Assembly (NCBI RefSeq): GCF_037042905.1
Contig: NC_087247.1
Coordinates: 76,678,420-76,742,419 of the forward strand
Direction: 5' to 3'
Length of the DNA: 64,000 nucleotides
Source: Lytechinus pictus
Lineage: Eukaryota; Echinodermata; Echinoidea; Temnopleuroida; Toxopneustidae
Position 1 is the first letter of the stretch. Every line of letters starts with the position of its first letter. This document shows positions 42,615 to 55,370 of this stretch, piece by piece. The notes under the pieces were generated by a model. It was given only the letters and a program-made list of their open reading frames with translations, made no database searches and was not told the DNA's origin. Made by a program: the position numbers and the translations under genes.

Positions 42615-44520
42615 CTACTAGCCGGGGGCTGGGAGAGTTTATTCAGCTGATCGGGTACAAAAGGTTTGATGGTCCCATCATGTTGGCATGAAGTCAGTGA
42701 TCAAGGAAAAGTGTTGCTGCCGGGCCATATCCTGTACGGAAGGCCTTGATGGCCCCAAAAATTGGTTTATTCAGCTGAAAAGGTACATGGCTAATTCTTT
42801 TTGCAATGGACCGAGTATACACTGAGATTTTCAAAAATACCCATGCCAGCAACTTTATCAAGTACGGGGGCCCAGACAGTAGGCCCAAAGGGCCCCCCGA
42901 AAATAGGTTTATTCAGCTCAAAAGGTACATGGCTAATTCTTTTTGCAGTGGACTGAGTATACATTGGGATTTCCCAAAATACCCATGCCAGCAACTTTAT
43001 CCTGTACGGGGGCCCAGACAGTAGCCCCAAAGTGCCCATATGTGTCCCACAACTAATTCATTAAGCTAAAAATGTACATGGATAATTCCCTTTGCAATGG
43101 AGGCAGTATACATTGGGATTTTCAAAAATACCCATGCCAGCAACTCTATCCTGTACGGGGGCCCAGACAGTAGGCCCAAAGGGGCCCCCGAAAATAGGTT
43201 TATTCAGCTAGAAAGATACATGGCTAATTCTTTTTGCAATGGACCGAGTATATATTGGGATTTCCCAAAATGCCCATGCCAGCAACTTTATCCTGTACGG
43301 GGGCCCAGACAGTAGCCCCAAAGTGCCCATATGTCCCACAACTAATTTATTCAGCTAAAAATGTACATGGATAATTCCTTTTGCAATGGAGGCAGTATAC
43401 AATGCGATTAATAAAGAAATAAACCCATGCCAGCAACTTTATCCTATATAGGGGCCCAGACAGTAGGCCCGAAGGCCCCCCCCCCCTCCCTTAAAAAAAA
43501 AAAAATTGATTATTCAGCTGAAAAGGTACATGGCTAATTCTTTTTAAAATGGAATATGCATACTTCAAGGCTCACAAAACTACCCATGCCAGCAACTTTA
43601 CCCTGTACGGGGGCCCATACAGTAGCCCGAAAGTGTCCATATGCCCCACAACTAATTTATTCAGCTAAAAATGTACATAGATAATTCCTTTTGCAATGGA
43701 GGCAGTATACAATGGGATTTTCAAAAATAACCATGCCAGAAACTTTATCCTGTATGGGGGCCCAGACAGTAGCCCCAAAGTGCCCCTCCCCCACGACTAA
43801 TTTATTCAACTAATAATGTATATTGATAATTTCTTTTGCAATGGAGGCAGTATACAATGCGATTTAAAAAGAAAAACCCATGCCAGCAACTTTATCCTAT
43901 ATAGGGGCCCAGACAGTAGGCCCGAAGGGCCCCCGAAAAACGGGGTTATTCAGCTGGAAAGGTACATTGCTAATTCTTTTTAAAATGGAATTTGCATACT
44001 TTAAGGCTCACAAAACTACCCAAGCCAGCAACTTTACCCTGTACGGGGGCGCAGACACTAGCCCGAAAGTGTCCATATGCCACACAACTAATTTATTCAG
44101 CTAAAAATGTACATAGATAATTCCTTTTGCAATGGAGGCAGTATACAATGGGATTTTCAAAAATAACCATGCCAGAAACTTTATCCTGTATGTGGGCCCA
44201 GACAGTAGCCCCAAAATGCCCCTCCCCCAAAAAGTGTATTTAGCCTGAAGACATACACGGATGATTGTTTTTGCAATGGAACTTGCATATACTTTGGTGG
44301 TCATATAAATGTCAATACTAGCAAATTTACCCTGTATGGGGGCTCAGATAGCAGGCAATAAATTTTTTCAGCAGAAGTGATGCATGAATATAACTTTTTT
44401 GGATGGAATTTGTATGCAATTCGCTAAGGTTTCTAAAAATAGCAATGCCATCAAGTTTATTCTGTATGAGGCCCAGACATTGAGGCGACCCAAAAAGCCC
44501 CAAGGATAATAAGATATACA
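42615..44520. repeat. Tandem array of about 145-bp units
   Basis: About thirteen imperfect units share TTTATTCAGCT, AAAGGTACATGGCTAATTC, TTTTTGCAATGGA, ACCCATGCCAGCAACTTTA and TCCTGTACGGGGGCCCAGAC. Alternating variants (CGGGGGCCCAGACAGTAGGC against AGTAGCCCCAAAGTGCCC) suggest dimers as the unit of spread. The right end fades out near 44500. A small related piece lies at about 8170-8220. Confidence 0.88.
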
Positions 44521-45246
44521 TGGATAATTAATTTTTTTAATGGAATCAGTATATCTTGGTCCATATTTGCAGTAATATATGCCTGAAAGGGACCCAATGT
44601 GCAATATATAGGCCTATAGTTTTAATTGGGGATAGAAAATTTGTGCTTGGAACTGGCGGAAATACCGCACTTGATTTACTGGACTGAAGACATAGAGGGG
44701 TAATTATTTACATAACTACATTATAAGTGAGGGTTTACAAAATAAATTGAAACATGCATGATTTTTCTTGAACTGAAATAATGACAGCAGCACCGAAGGA
44801 TTATTTGTCATGTTTATTTATTACAAAATCACAAGTTACAGTACCTGTAAATGCACAAGTTTGCCATTGTATTCACAAACTAAAACCCACAAAGGGCCCA
44901 AATGCCCAATAAAGAGTGGAACTAGTAAAATCTTAAGGTTCAAAAGGTTTGTTCATTGTTTTCAAATTTGATCATGTTTCGATAACATCATTTTCAACTT
45001 TCGAGTAATTTACAGACAAATGGACACTGCAGCCGGCTACGGGCTTCTTATCCCATATTTGCATTCAGATAATGTCTCGTTATTTTTTCTTCCAACAAAA
45101 AACCTATTCCACAAAAGCAATATGGCAGTGCACACATGAGGAAATGAGAAAGAAAAATAGAAAATAAAGAAAACTAAATGAACGAGTATGAAAATTAAAA
45201 CGCTTTTTACCATTTTATAAAAACGTGTTCTTACAATTGTCCTATA
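44521..45246. other. Non-coding stretch
   Basis: No exon or repeat border recognised. Confidence 0.35.
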
Positions 45247-46067
45247 CAGTGCGTCCCAGAAAAAGCGAAACCGAGATTTAGCGATAATTTATCATAACTT
45301 AATCACAAATACAATAGACAAATGACCTACCATTGTAAAGCTTAGAATCTCCTCTTTCATCTGAAATTACTTAGATTATTTCTCATTCACGCATGAGTGA
45401 GCAAAAACAATTTGAAGAGGGGATACCAAAAAGTCATTTGGCGGGCTGTATCTGGGTTTCAAAAAGAAAACCACATTTCTAAAAAGTTCAATATATATGC
45501 TCTTTAATTTGATACCTCAATTACAGAAAATGGTCAAGAAATAAGAAAGTTCTGGTTATTTGAAATAAGGCTTGAATTTCAATGATTTCATAAAATGAAG
45601 AGGTTTTACAGGCTAGCGTTCAAACTCACTCGACACTCCGTTTTGTTGACGATCAGCCATGCATGAAGTCTTTTGTTAACCATGCGATAGCTTCTGTGGG
45701 AAACCGGTGAAAACACGTTTATTTAATGAAATTATGGAAATACAAGCATTGTTTCGAGGGAACGTAACTTTTTTACTTCTTGACCATTTTTTGTGATTAA
45801 GGTATAAAATTAAAGAGCAGATATTGAACTTTTTAGGCATGTGGTTTTCTTTTTAAAATTCAGATACCCCCGCCAAATGAGTTTTTGGTATCCTTTCTTT
45901 AAATTGTTTTTGCTCACTCATGCGTGAATGAGGAATAATCTAAGTAATATCAGATGAAAGAGGAGATTCTAAGCTTTACATTGGTAGGTCATTTGTCTAT
46001 TGTATTTGTGATTAAGTTATGATAAATCATTGCTAAATCTTGGTTTTGTTTTTTCTGGGACGCACTG
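45247..46067. mobile_element. Tc1/mariner-type foldback MITE
   Basis: TA at 45245-45246 and 46068-46069 flank CAGTGCGTCCCAGAAAAA and its reverse complement. The arms pair for roughly 340 bp (GACAAATGACCTACCA, CTTTCATCTGAAATTACTTA, CTCATTCACGCATGAGTGAG). The ends and the TA duplication fit mariner-derived elements. No transposase. Confidence 0.87.
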
Positions 46068-46069
46068 TA

Positions 46070-47970
46070 TTTACTGAGTCTGATTGAACACTCAGTAAGC
46101 AGACCCTTTTGTGCTTATACACTCAAAATATATGAAAATTAAATGAAACACATTGAATTGCTAAAATTGCTTGATTCGGGCAAATGTGTATTCATTATGT
46201 GACTTGTTTGAAAGAATAAAGCACAACCGGGAAACAACAATTTTTTGTAAAGTTTTTTTATGATTTTGTAATCAAATGAGCTGACCACACAACTTTCAAT
46301 GATCGAATTAATAACGTTTTTTTTGGTGTAAATTAAACTGCAAATATTGTTGGAATTATCCTGAAATTATCATGCACCCTTGTAAATGCACTCCGAAAAC
46401 AACAATAATTTCCTTCAGAAGCACAATCCAGTCTGATTACCGATTTGCCCCGGCCAACAGAAAAGTAGATACTAAATATCTACGTTTGCTAAAAAAAATC
46501 ACAGAGTCAAGAAATTGAAAGTTCTACTTTGTTCGATTAACGTAAGCAATCAAAGGAAGTGTATATTACATTTTTCAAAACGAATATCAGCCAAGTAAAG
46601 AAAAGGCAACAAGGAATACATCTCTTTTTTCACCTTCGTCAGTATAAACTTGAAGTCATGGTAACAACAAAACAAGACTTATCTCAGTATCATTTATTTC
46701 GAAAGAGCATATATCGCAGATCAGTGTGCTTCCAACATGTCTAGGCAGTGCGACAATATCTCACTATGAGTTCTCAACAATCGATACATTGACTCTGTTA
46801 ACACAATGAGTTTGATCCTTTACTGACAAGTTACTACTACTTTTTCATTATAATTTCTTTTACGCTAGATTCAACTACTAAGAAAACACTACTGTTGGTT
46901 ATCCATTTCAAAACAAACACACAAAACCAACATATAACCATTTCCCCTGAGAATAAAAGTAAATGGATGTTTTACACAGTAGGAGTACAATACTCTTTTC
47001 TTGTGATCATGTCAGTTCAAAAGAGCAAACTAAAAATATCCTGCAAAATATTCAAATTCATGACTCTAATCAGCTGCACATACATAATAAATTAATTCAG
47101 AAATGACATGACATAATCTCAAACATAATATGTATTTTTGTCATATAAGTCAACACTTAAACAAAATCGTGTGTTTTTCTCTGCATGTGCTATCTCTGTC
47201 CACATGAAACACTATCGACATATATTTCATATCATCTCTTTTGGTCATGAACATATGAACATCATCAGCATTGTATTAACTTTTATTGTTTTGAAATTGT
47301 TACATATACATTCAAGGGCAGCACGGTACAGTTTTACTTCGCAATTTTTTTTACATCTAATAACGCCAAGGAAATTGCTGTAAACAATTTTTACTCTTCT
47401 GTGATCCTTACAGTGCTAAATGATCAGATAAATGATCAGCTTCCTACAATTAAAAGTTGATCTCGAACCTGTATAGCAATGTCGGTCTAACATTTGATAT
47501 ATTTTCAAACACAATCAACAATGTTATTCAAATCAACAGTATTGAAAACATAAAACAGTGGTTTAAGATTCCTTTCCAAGATCATTTGCTTGGAAAAAGT
47601 AGAGCTTATAATGACAGCAACATATTACTTTTCTATGTATACAAAGAAACAGTAACAAAAACAATATCTTAAATCTAATGACTATTTTGAGCTATCTGAT
47701 GATTACAGTTTACAATCGTACTTTCCGATATTTTAGGGATTTTTTTAGAATACGGGACTATGTATGTACAATTGATATTCGTAGCTTACATTCGCATCAA
47801 TAAAAAGAGGAAGTGGTATTCTGCAAGGTGAACTCTTTTTTTTAAATCGGAGATACAAGATTTTAATTTAACACACAATATTGAATGAACTATAAAGGTT
47901 TATCGTCCAATGACGAACGGCTGTGAAATTTATACTTGCATTATTTTTCAAACCCCCTTCATTTTATAAT
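46070..47970. other. AT-rich non-coding stretch
   Basis: I see no gene, exon or repeat. Open frames of 61-81 codons lack any recognisable content. Confidence 0.4.
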
Positions 47971-50900
47971 GATCATTTCTTTCACTTTCTACGTCATCGC
48001 TCCATGACAAGGACTATCATTTCTTTCACTTTCTACGTCATCGCTGCATGACAAGGACTATCATTTCTTTCACTTTCTACGTCATCGCTCCATGACAAGG
48101 GCTATCATTTCTTTCACTTTCTTCGTCATCGCTCCATGACAAGGGCTATCATTTCTTTCACTTTCTGCGTCTTCGCTCCATGACAAGGACTACATGTATC
48201 ATTTCTTTCACTTTCTACGTCATCGCTCCATGACAAGGACTATCATTTCTTTCACTTTCTTCGTCATCGCTCCATGACAAGGACTATCATTTCTTTCACT
48301 TTCTTCGTCATCGCTCCATGACAAGGACTATAATTTCTTTCACTTTCTACGTCATCGCTCCATGACAAGGACTATCATTTCTTTCACTTTCTTCGTCATC
48401 GCTCCATGACAAGGACTATCATTTCTTTCACTTTCTACGTCATCGCTCCATGACAAGGACTATCATTTCTTTCACTTTCTACGTCATCGCTCCATGACAA
48501 GGACTATCATTTCTTTCACTTTCTTCGTCATCGCTCCATGACAAGGGCTATCATTTCTTTCACTTTCTACGTCATCGCTCCATGACAAGGACTATCATTT
48601 CTTTCACTTTCTACGTCATCGCTCCATGACAAGGACTATCATTTCTTTCACTTTCTACGTCATCGCTCCATGACAAGGACTATCATTTCTTTCACTTTCT
48701 ACGTCATCGCTCCATGACAAGGACTATCATTTCTTTCACTTTCTACGTCTTCGCTCCATGACAAGGGCTATCATTTCTTTCACTTTCTACGTCATCGCTC
48801 CATGACAAGGGCTATCATTTCTTTCACTTTCTACGTCTTCGCTCCATGACAAGGACTATCATTTCTTTCACTTTCTTCGTCATCGCTCCATGACAAGGGC
48901 TATCATTTCTTTCACTTTCTACGTCATTGCTCCATGACAAGGGCTATCATTTCTTTCACTTTCTACGTCATCGCTCCATGACAATGACTATCATTTCTTT
49001 CACTTTCTACGTCATCGCTCCATGACAATGACTATCATTTCTTTCACTTTCTACGTCATCGCTCCATGACAAGGACCATCATTTCTTTCACTTTCTTCGT
49101 CATCGCTCCATGACAAGGGCTATCATTTCTTTCACTTTCTTCGTCTTCGCTCCATGACAAGGGCTATCATTTCTTTCGCTTTCTTCGTCATCGCTCCATG
49201 ACAAGGACTATCATTTCTTTCGCTTTCTTCGTCATCGCTCCATGACAAGGACTATCATTTCTTTCACTTTCTACGTCATCGCTCCATGACGAGGACTATC
49301 ATTTCTTTCACTTTCTACGTCATCGCTCCATGACAAGGACTATCATTTCTTTCACTTTCTACGTCTTCGATCCATGACAAGGGCTATCATTTCTTTCACT
49401 TTCTACGTCATCGCTCCATGACAAGGGCTATCATTTCTTTCACTTTCTGCGTCTTCGCTCCATGACAAGGACTATCATTTCTTTCACTTTCTTCGTCATC
49501 GCTCCATGACAAGGACTATCATTTCTTTCACTTTCTTCGTCATCGCTCCATGACAAGGGCTATCATTTCTTTCCCCTTTCTATGTCATCGCTCCATGACA
49601 AGGGCTATCATTTCTTTCACTTTCTACGTCATCGCTCCATGACAAGGACTATCATTTCTTTCACTTTCTTCGTCATCGCTCCATGACAAGGACTATCATT
49701 TCTTTCACTTTCTTCGTCATCGCTCCATGACAAGGGCTATCATTTCTTTCCCCTTTCTATGTCATCGCTCCATGACAAGGGCTATCATTTCTTTCACTTT
49801 CTACGTCATCGCTCCATGACAAGGACTATCATTTCTTTCACTTTCTACGTCATCGCTCCATGACAAGGGCTATCATTTCTTTCACTTTCTACGTCTTCGC
49901 TCCATGACAAGGGCTATCATTTCTTTCACTTTCTACGTCATCGCTCCATGACAAGGACTATCATTTCTTTCACTTTCAACGTCATCGCTCCATGACAAGG
50001 GCTATCATTTCTTTCACTTTCTACGTCATCGCTCCATGACAAGGACTATAATTTCTTTCACTTTCTACGTCATCGCTCCATGACAAGGACTATCATTTCT
50101 TTCACTTTCTATGTCATCGCTCCATGACAAGGACTATCATTTCTTTCACTTTCTTCGTCATCGCTCCATGACAAGGACTATCATTTCTTTCACTTTCTAC
50201 GTCTTCACTCCATGACAAGGGCTATCATTTCTTTCACTTTCTACGTCATCGCTCCATGACAAGGACTATCATTTCTTTCACTTTCTACGTCATCGTTCCA
50301 TGACAAGGACTATCATTTCTTTCACTTTCTACGTCATCGCTCCATGACAAGGGCTATCATTTCTTTCACTTTCTACGTCATCGCTCCATGACAAGGGCTA
50401 TCATTTCTTTCACTTTCTACGTCTTCGCTCCATGACAAGGACTATCATTTCTTTCACTTTCTTCGTCATCGCTCCATGACAAGGGCTATCATTTCTTTCA
50501 CTTTCTACGTCATCGCTCCATGACAATGACTATCATTTCTTTCACTTTCTACGTCATCGCTCCATGACAAGGACTATCATTTCTTTCACTTTCTACGTCA
50601 TCGCTCCATGACAAGGACTATCATTTCTTTCACTTTCTTCGTCATCGCTCCATGACAAGGGCTATCATTTCTTTCACTTTCTACGTCATCGCTCCATGAC
50701 AAGGACTATCATTTCTTTCACTTTCTACGTCATCGCTCCATGACAAGGACTATCATTTCTTTCACTTTCTACGTCATCGCTCCATGACAAGGACTATCAT
50801 TTCTTTCACTTTCTTCGTCATCGCTCCATGACAAGGACTATCATTTCTTTCACTTTCTACGTCTTCGCTCCATGACAAGGGCTATCATTTCTTTCACTTT

Positions 50901-53900
50901 CTACGTCATCGCTCCATGACAAGGGCTATCATTTCTTTTACTTTCTACGTCTTCGCTCCATGACAAGGACTATCATTTCTTTCACTTTCTTCGTCATCGC
51001 TCCATGACAAGGGCTATCATTTCTTTCACTTTCTACGTCATTGCTCCATGACAAGGACTATCATTTCTTTCACTTTCTACGTCATCGCTCCATGACAATG
51101 ACTATCATTTCTTTCACTTTCTACGTCATCACTCCATGACAAGGACTATCATTTCTTTCACTTTCTACGTCATCGCTCCATGACAAGGACCATCATTTCT
51201 TTCACTTTCTTCGTCATCGCTCCATGACAAGGACTATCATTTCTTTCACTTTCTACGTCTTCACTCCATGACAAGGGCTATCATTTCTTTCACTTTCTAC
51301 GTCATCGCTCCATGACAAGGACTATCATTTCTTTCACTTTCTACGTCATCGTTCCATGACAAGGACTATCATTTCTTTCACTTTCTACGTCATCGCTCCA
51401 TGACAAGGGCTATCATTTCTTTCACTTTCTACGTCATCGCTCCATGACAAGGGCTATCATTTCTTTCACTTTCTACGTCTTCGCTCCATGACAAGGACTA
51501 TCATTTCTTTCACTTTCTTCGTCATCGCTCCATGACAAGGGCTATCATTTCTTTCACTTTCTACGTCATCGCTCCATGACAATGACTATCATTTCTTTCA
51601 CTTTCTACGTCATCGCTCCATGACAAGGACTATCATTTCTTTCACTTTCTACGTCATCGCTCCATGACAAGGACTATCATTTCTTTCACTTTCTTCGTCA
51701 TCGCTCCATGACAAGGGCTATCATTTCTTTCACTTTCTACGTCATCGCTCCATGACAAGGACTATCATTTCTTTCACTTTCTACGTCATCGCTCCATGAC
51801 AAGGACTATCATTTCTTTCACTTTCTACGTCATCGCTCCATGACAAGGACTATCATTTCTTTCACTTTCTTCGTCATCGCTCCATGACAAGGACTATCAT
51901 TTCTTTCACTTTCTACGTCTTCGCTCCATGACAAGGGCTATCATTTCTTTCACTTTCTACGTCATCGCTCCATGACAAGGGCTATCATTTCTTTTACTTT
52001 CTACGTCTTCGCTCCATGACAAGGACTATCATTTCTTTCACTTTCTTCGTCATCGCTCCATGACAAGGGCTATCATTTCTTTCACTTTCTACGTCATTGC
52101 TCCATGACAAGGACTATCATTTCTTTCACTTTCTACGTCATCGCTCCATGACAATGACTATCATTTCTTTCACTTTCTACGTCATCACTCCATGACAAGG
52201 ACTATCATTTCTTTCACTTTCTACGTCATCGCTCCATGACAAGGACTATCATTTCTTTCACTTTCTTCGTCATCGCTCCATGACAAGGGCTATCATTTCT
52301 TTCACTTTCTTCGTCTTCGCTCCATGACAAGGGCTATCATTTCTTTCGCTTTCTTCGTCATCGCTCCATGACAAGGACTATCATTTCTTTCACTTTCTAC
52401 GTCATCGCTCCATGACAAGGACTATCATTTCTTTCACTTTCTACGTCATCGCTCCATGACAAGGACTATCATTTCTTTCACTTTCTACGTCTTCGATCCA
52501 TGACAAGGGCTATCATTTCTTTCACTTTCTACGTCATTGCTCCATGACAAGGGCTATCATTTCTTTCACTTTCTGCGTCTTCGCTCCATGACAAGGACTA
52601 TCATTTCTTTCACTTTCTTCGTCATCGCTCCATGACAAGGACTATCATTTCTTTCACTTTCTTCGTCATCGCTCCATGACAAGGGCTATCATTTCTTTCC
52701 CCTTTCTATGTCATCGCTCCATGACAAGGGCTATCATTTCTTTCACTTTCTACGTCATCGCTCCATGACAAGGACTATCATTTCTTTCACTTTCTTCGTC
52801 ATCGCTCCATGACAAGGACTATCATTTCTTTCACTTTCTTCGTCATCGCTCCATGACAAGGGCTATCATTTCTTTCCCCTTTCTATGTCATCGCTCCATG
52901 ACAAGGGCTATCATTTCTTTCACTTTCTACGTCATCGCTCCATGACAAGGACTATCATTTCTTTCACTTTCTACGTCATCGCTCCATGACAAGGGCTATC
53001 ATTTCTTTCACTTTCTACGTCTTCGCTCCATGACAAGGGCTATCATTTCTTTCACTTTCTACGTCATCGCTCCATGACAAGGACTATCATTTCTTTCACT
53101 TTCAACGTCATCGCTCCATGACAAGGGCTATCATTTCTTTCACTTTCTACGTCATCGCTCCATGACAAGGGCTATCATTTCTTTCACTTTCTACGTCATC
53201 GCTCCATGACAAGGGCTATCATTTCTTTCACTTTCTACGTCATCGCTCCATGACAAGGGCTATCATTTCTTTCACTTTCTACGTCTTCGCTCCATGACAA
53301 GGGCTATCATTTCTTTCACTTTCTACATCATCGCTCCATGACAAGGACTATCATTTCTTTCACTTTCTGCGTCATCGCTCCATGACAAGGACTATCATTT
53401 CTTTCACTTTCTGCGTCTTCGCTCCATGACAAGGACTATCATTTCTTTCCCTTTCTTCGTCATCGCTCCATGACAAGGGCTATCATTTCTTTCACTTTCT
53501 ACGTCATCGCTCCATGACAAGGACTATCATTTCTTTCACTTTCTTCGTCATCGCTCCATGACAAGGACTATCATTTCTTTCACTTTCTACGTCATTGCTC
53601 CATGACAAGGGCTATCATTTCTTTCACTTTCTACGTCTTCGCTCCATGACAAGGACTATCATTTCTTTCACTTTCTTCGTCATCGCTCCATGACAAGGAC
53701 TATCATTTCTTTCACTTTCTTCGTCATCGCTCCATGACAAGGGCTATCATTTCTTTCCCCTTTCTATGTCATCGCTCCATGACAAGGGCTATCATTTCTT
53801 TCACTTTCTACGTCATCGCTCCATGACAAGGACTATCATTTCTTTCACTTTCTACGTCATCGCTCCATGACAAGGGCTATCATTTCTTTCACTTTCTACG

Positions 53901-55015
53901 TCTTCGCTCCATGACAAGGGCTATCATTTCTTTCACTTTCTACGTCATCGCTCCATGACAAGGACTATCATTTCTTTCACTTTCAACGTCATCGCTCCAT
54001 GACAAGGGCTATCATTTCTTTCACTTTCTACGTCATCGCTCCATGACAAGGGCTATCATTTCTTTCACTTTCTACGTCATCGCTCCATGACAAGGGCTAT
54101 CATTTCTTTCACTTTCTACGTCATCGCTCCATGACAAGGGCTATCATTTCTTTCACTTCTACGTCTTCGCTCCATGACAAGGGCTATCATTTCTTTCACT
54201 TTCTACGTCATCGCTCCATGACAAGGACTATCATTTCTTTCACTTTCTGCGTCATCGCTCCATGACAAGGACTATCATTTCTTTCACTTTCTGCGTCTTC
54301 GGTCCATGACAAGGACTATCATTTCTTTCCCTTTCTTCGTCATCGCTCCATGACAAGGGCTATCATTTCTTTCACTTTCTACGTCATCGCTCCATGACAA
54401 GGACTATCATTTCTTTCACTTTCTTCGTCATCGCTCCATGACAAGGACTATCATTTCTTTCACTTTCTACGTCATCGCTTCCTGACAAGGGCTATCATTT
54501 CTTTCACTTTCTACGTCTTCGCTCCATGACAAGGACTATCATTTCTTTCACTTTCTTCGTCATCGCTCCATGACAAGGACTATCATTTCTTTCACTTTCT
54601 TCGTCATCGCTCCATGACAAGGGCTATCATTTCTTTCACTTTCTACGTCATCGCTCCATGACAAGGACTATCATTTCTTTCACTTTCTTCGTCATCGCTC
54701 CATGACAAGGGCTATCATTTCTTTCACTTTCTACGTCATCGCTCCATGACAAGGACTATCATTTCTTTCACTTTCTTCGTCATTGCTCCATGACAAGGGC
54801 TATCATTTCTTTCACTTTCTACGTCATCGCTCCATGACAAGGACTATCATTTCTTTCACTTTCTTTGTCATCGCTCCATGACAAGGGCTATCATTTCTTT
54901 CACTTTCTACGTCATCGCTCCATGACAAGGACTATCATTTCTTTCACTTTCTTCGTCATTGCTCCATGACAAGGACTATCATTTCTTTCACTATGACATT
55001 GCTCCATGGCAAGGA
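47971..55015. repeat. 44-bp satellite, about 160 units
   Basis: The unit is TATCATTTCTTTCACTTTCT, then [A/T/G]CGTCATCGCTCCATGACA, then AGG[A/G]C. It repeats with near-constant phase for 7 kb. Variants are few and ordered: ACG/TCG/GCG, CATC/CTTC, GGAC/GGGC, and a 45-bp form with TTCCCCTTTC. Rare variants recur at fixed offsets, which shows higher-order duplication: 1056 bp (24 units), 3126 bp (about 71 units) and 881 bp (about 20 units). No long open frame crosses it. Confidence 0.97.
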
Positions 55016-55330
55016 CTATCATTTCGTAATTATCACCTTCAATTACTATGTCGTCACTCCATGACAAGGACTATCATTACATAATCATCTTCATCACTTC
55101 AACTTTTTATCTCATCACTCCATGGCAAGGACTGTCATTTCATAATTGTTTTTTCACTATGACATATCTCCATTAAAAGGACTATCATATCATAATCATT
55201 GCTTTCACTATGGTATATATCCATTGTAGGGACTATCAGTTCATAATCATTGCTTTCACTAAGACATATCTCCATGCCAAGCACTACATCATTTCACAAT
55301 CAATACTCTCATAGTGAATGCCGTTACTCA
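55016..55330. repeat. Degenerate satellite border of longer units
   Basis: About five diverged units of 55-65 bp keep CTCCATG.CAAGGACTATCAT but add TTCATAATCATTGCTTTCAC. They lie between the uniform 44-bp array and the end of the minus-strand gene. Confidence 0.8.
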
Positions 55331-55370
55331 AAGAGTAAAACTACATGTATTATTACATATCGGCATCACA

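Noticed and set aside
47971-55015. CRISPR-like look of regular short repeats
   Set aside because: There are no unique spacers. The whole 44-bp unit repeats, the host is an animal genome and no cas genes are present.
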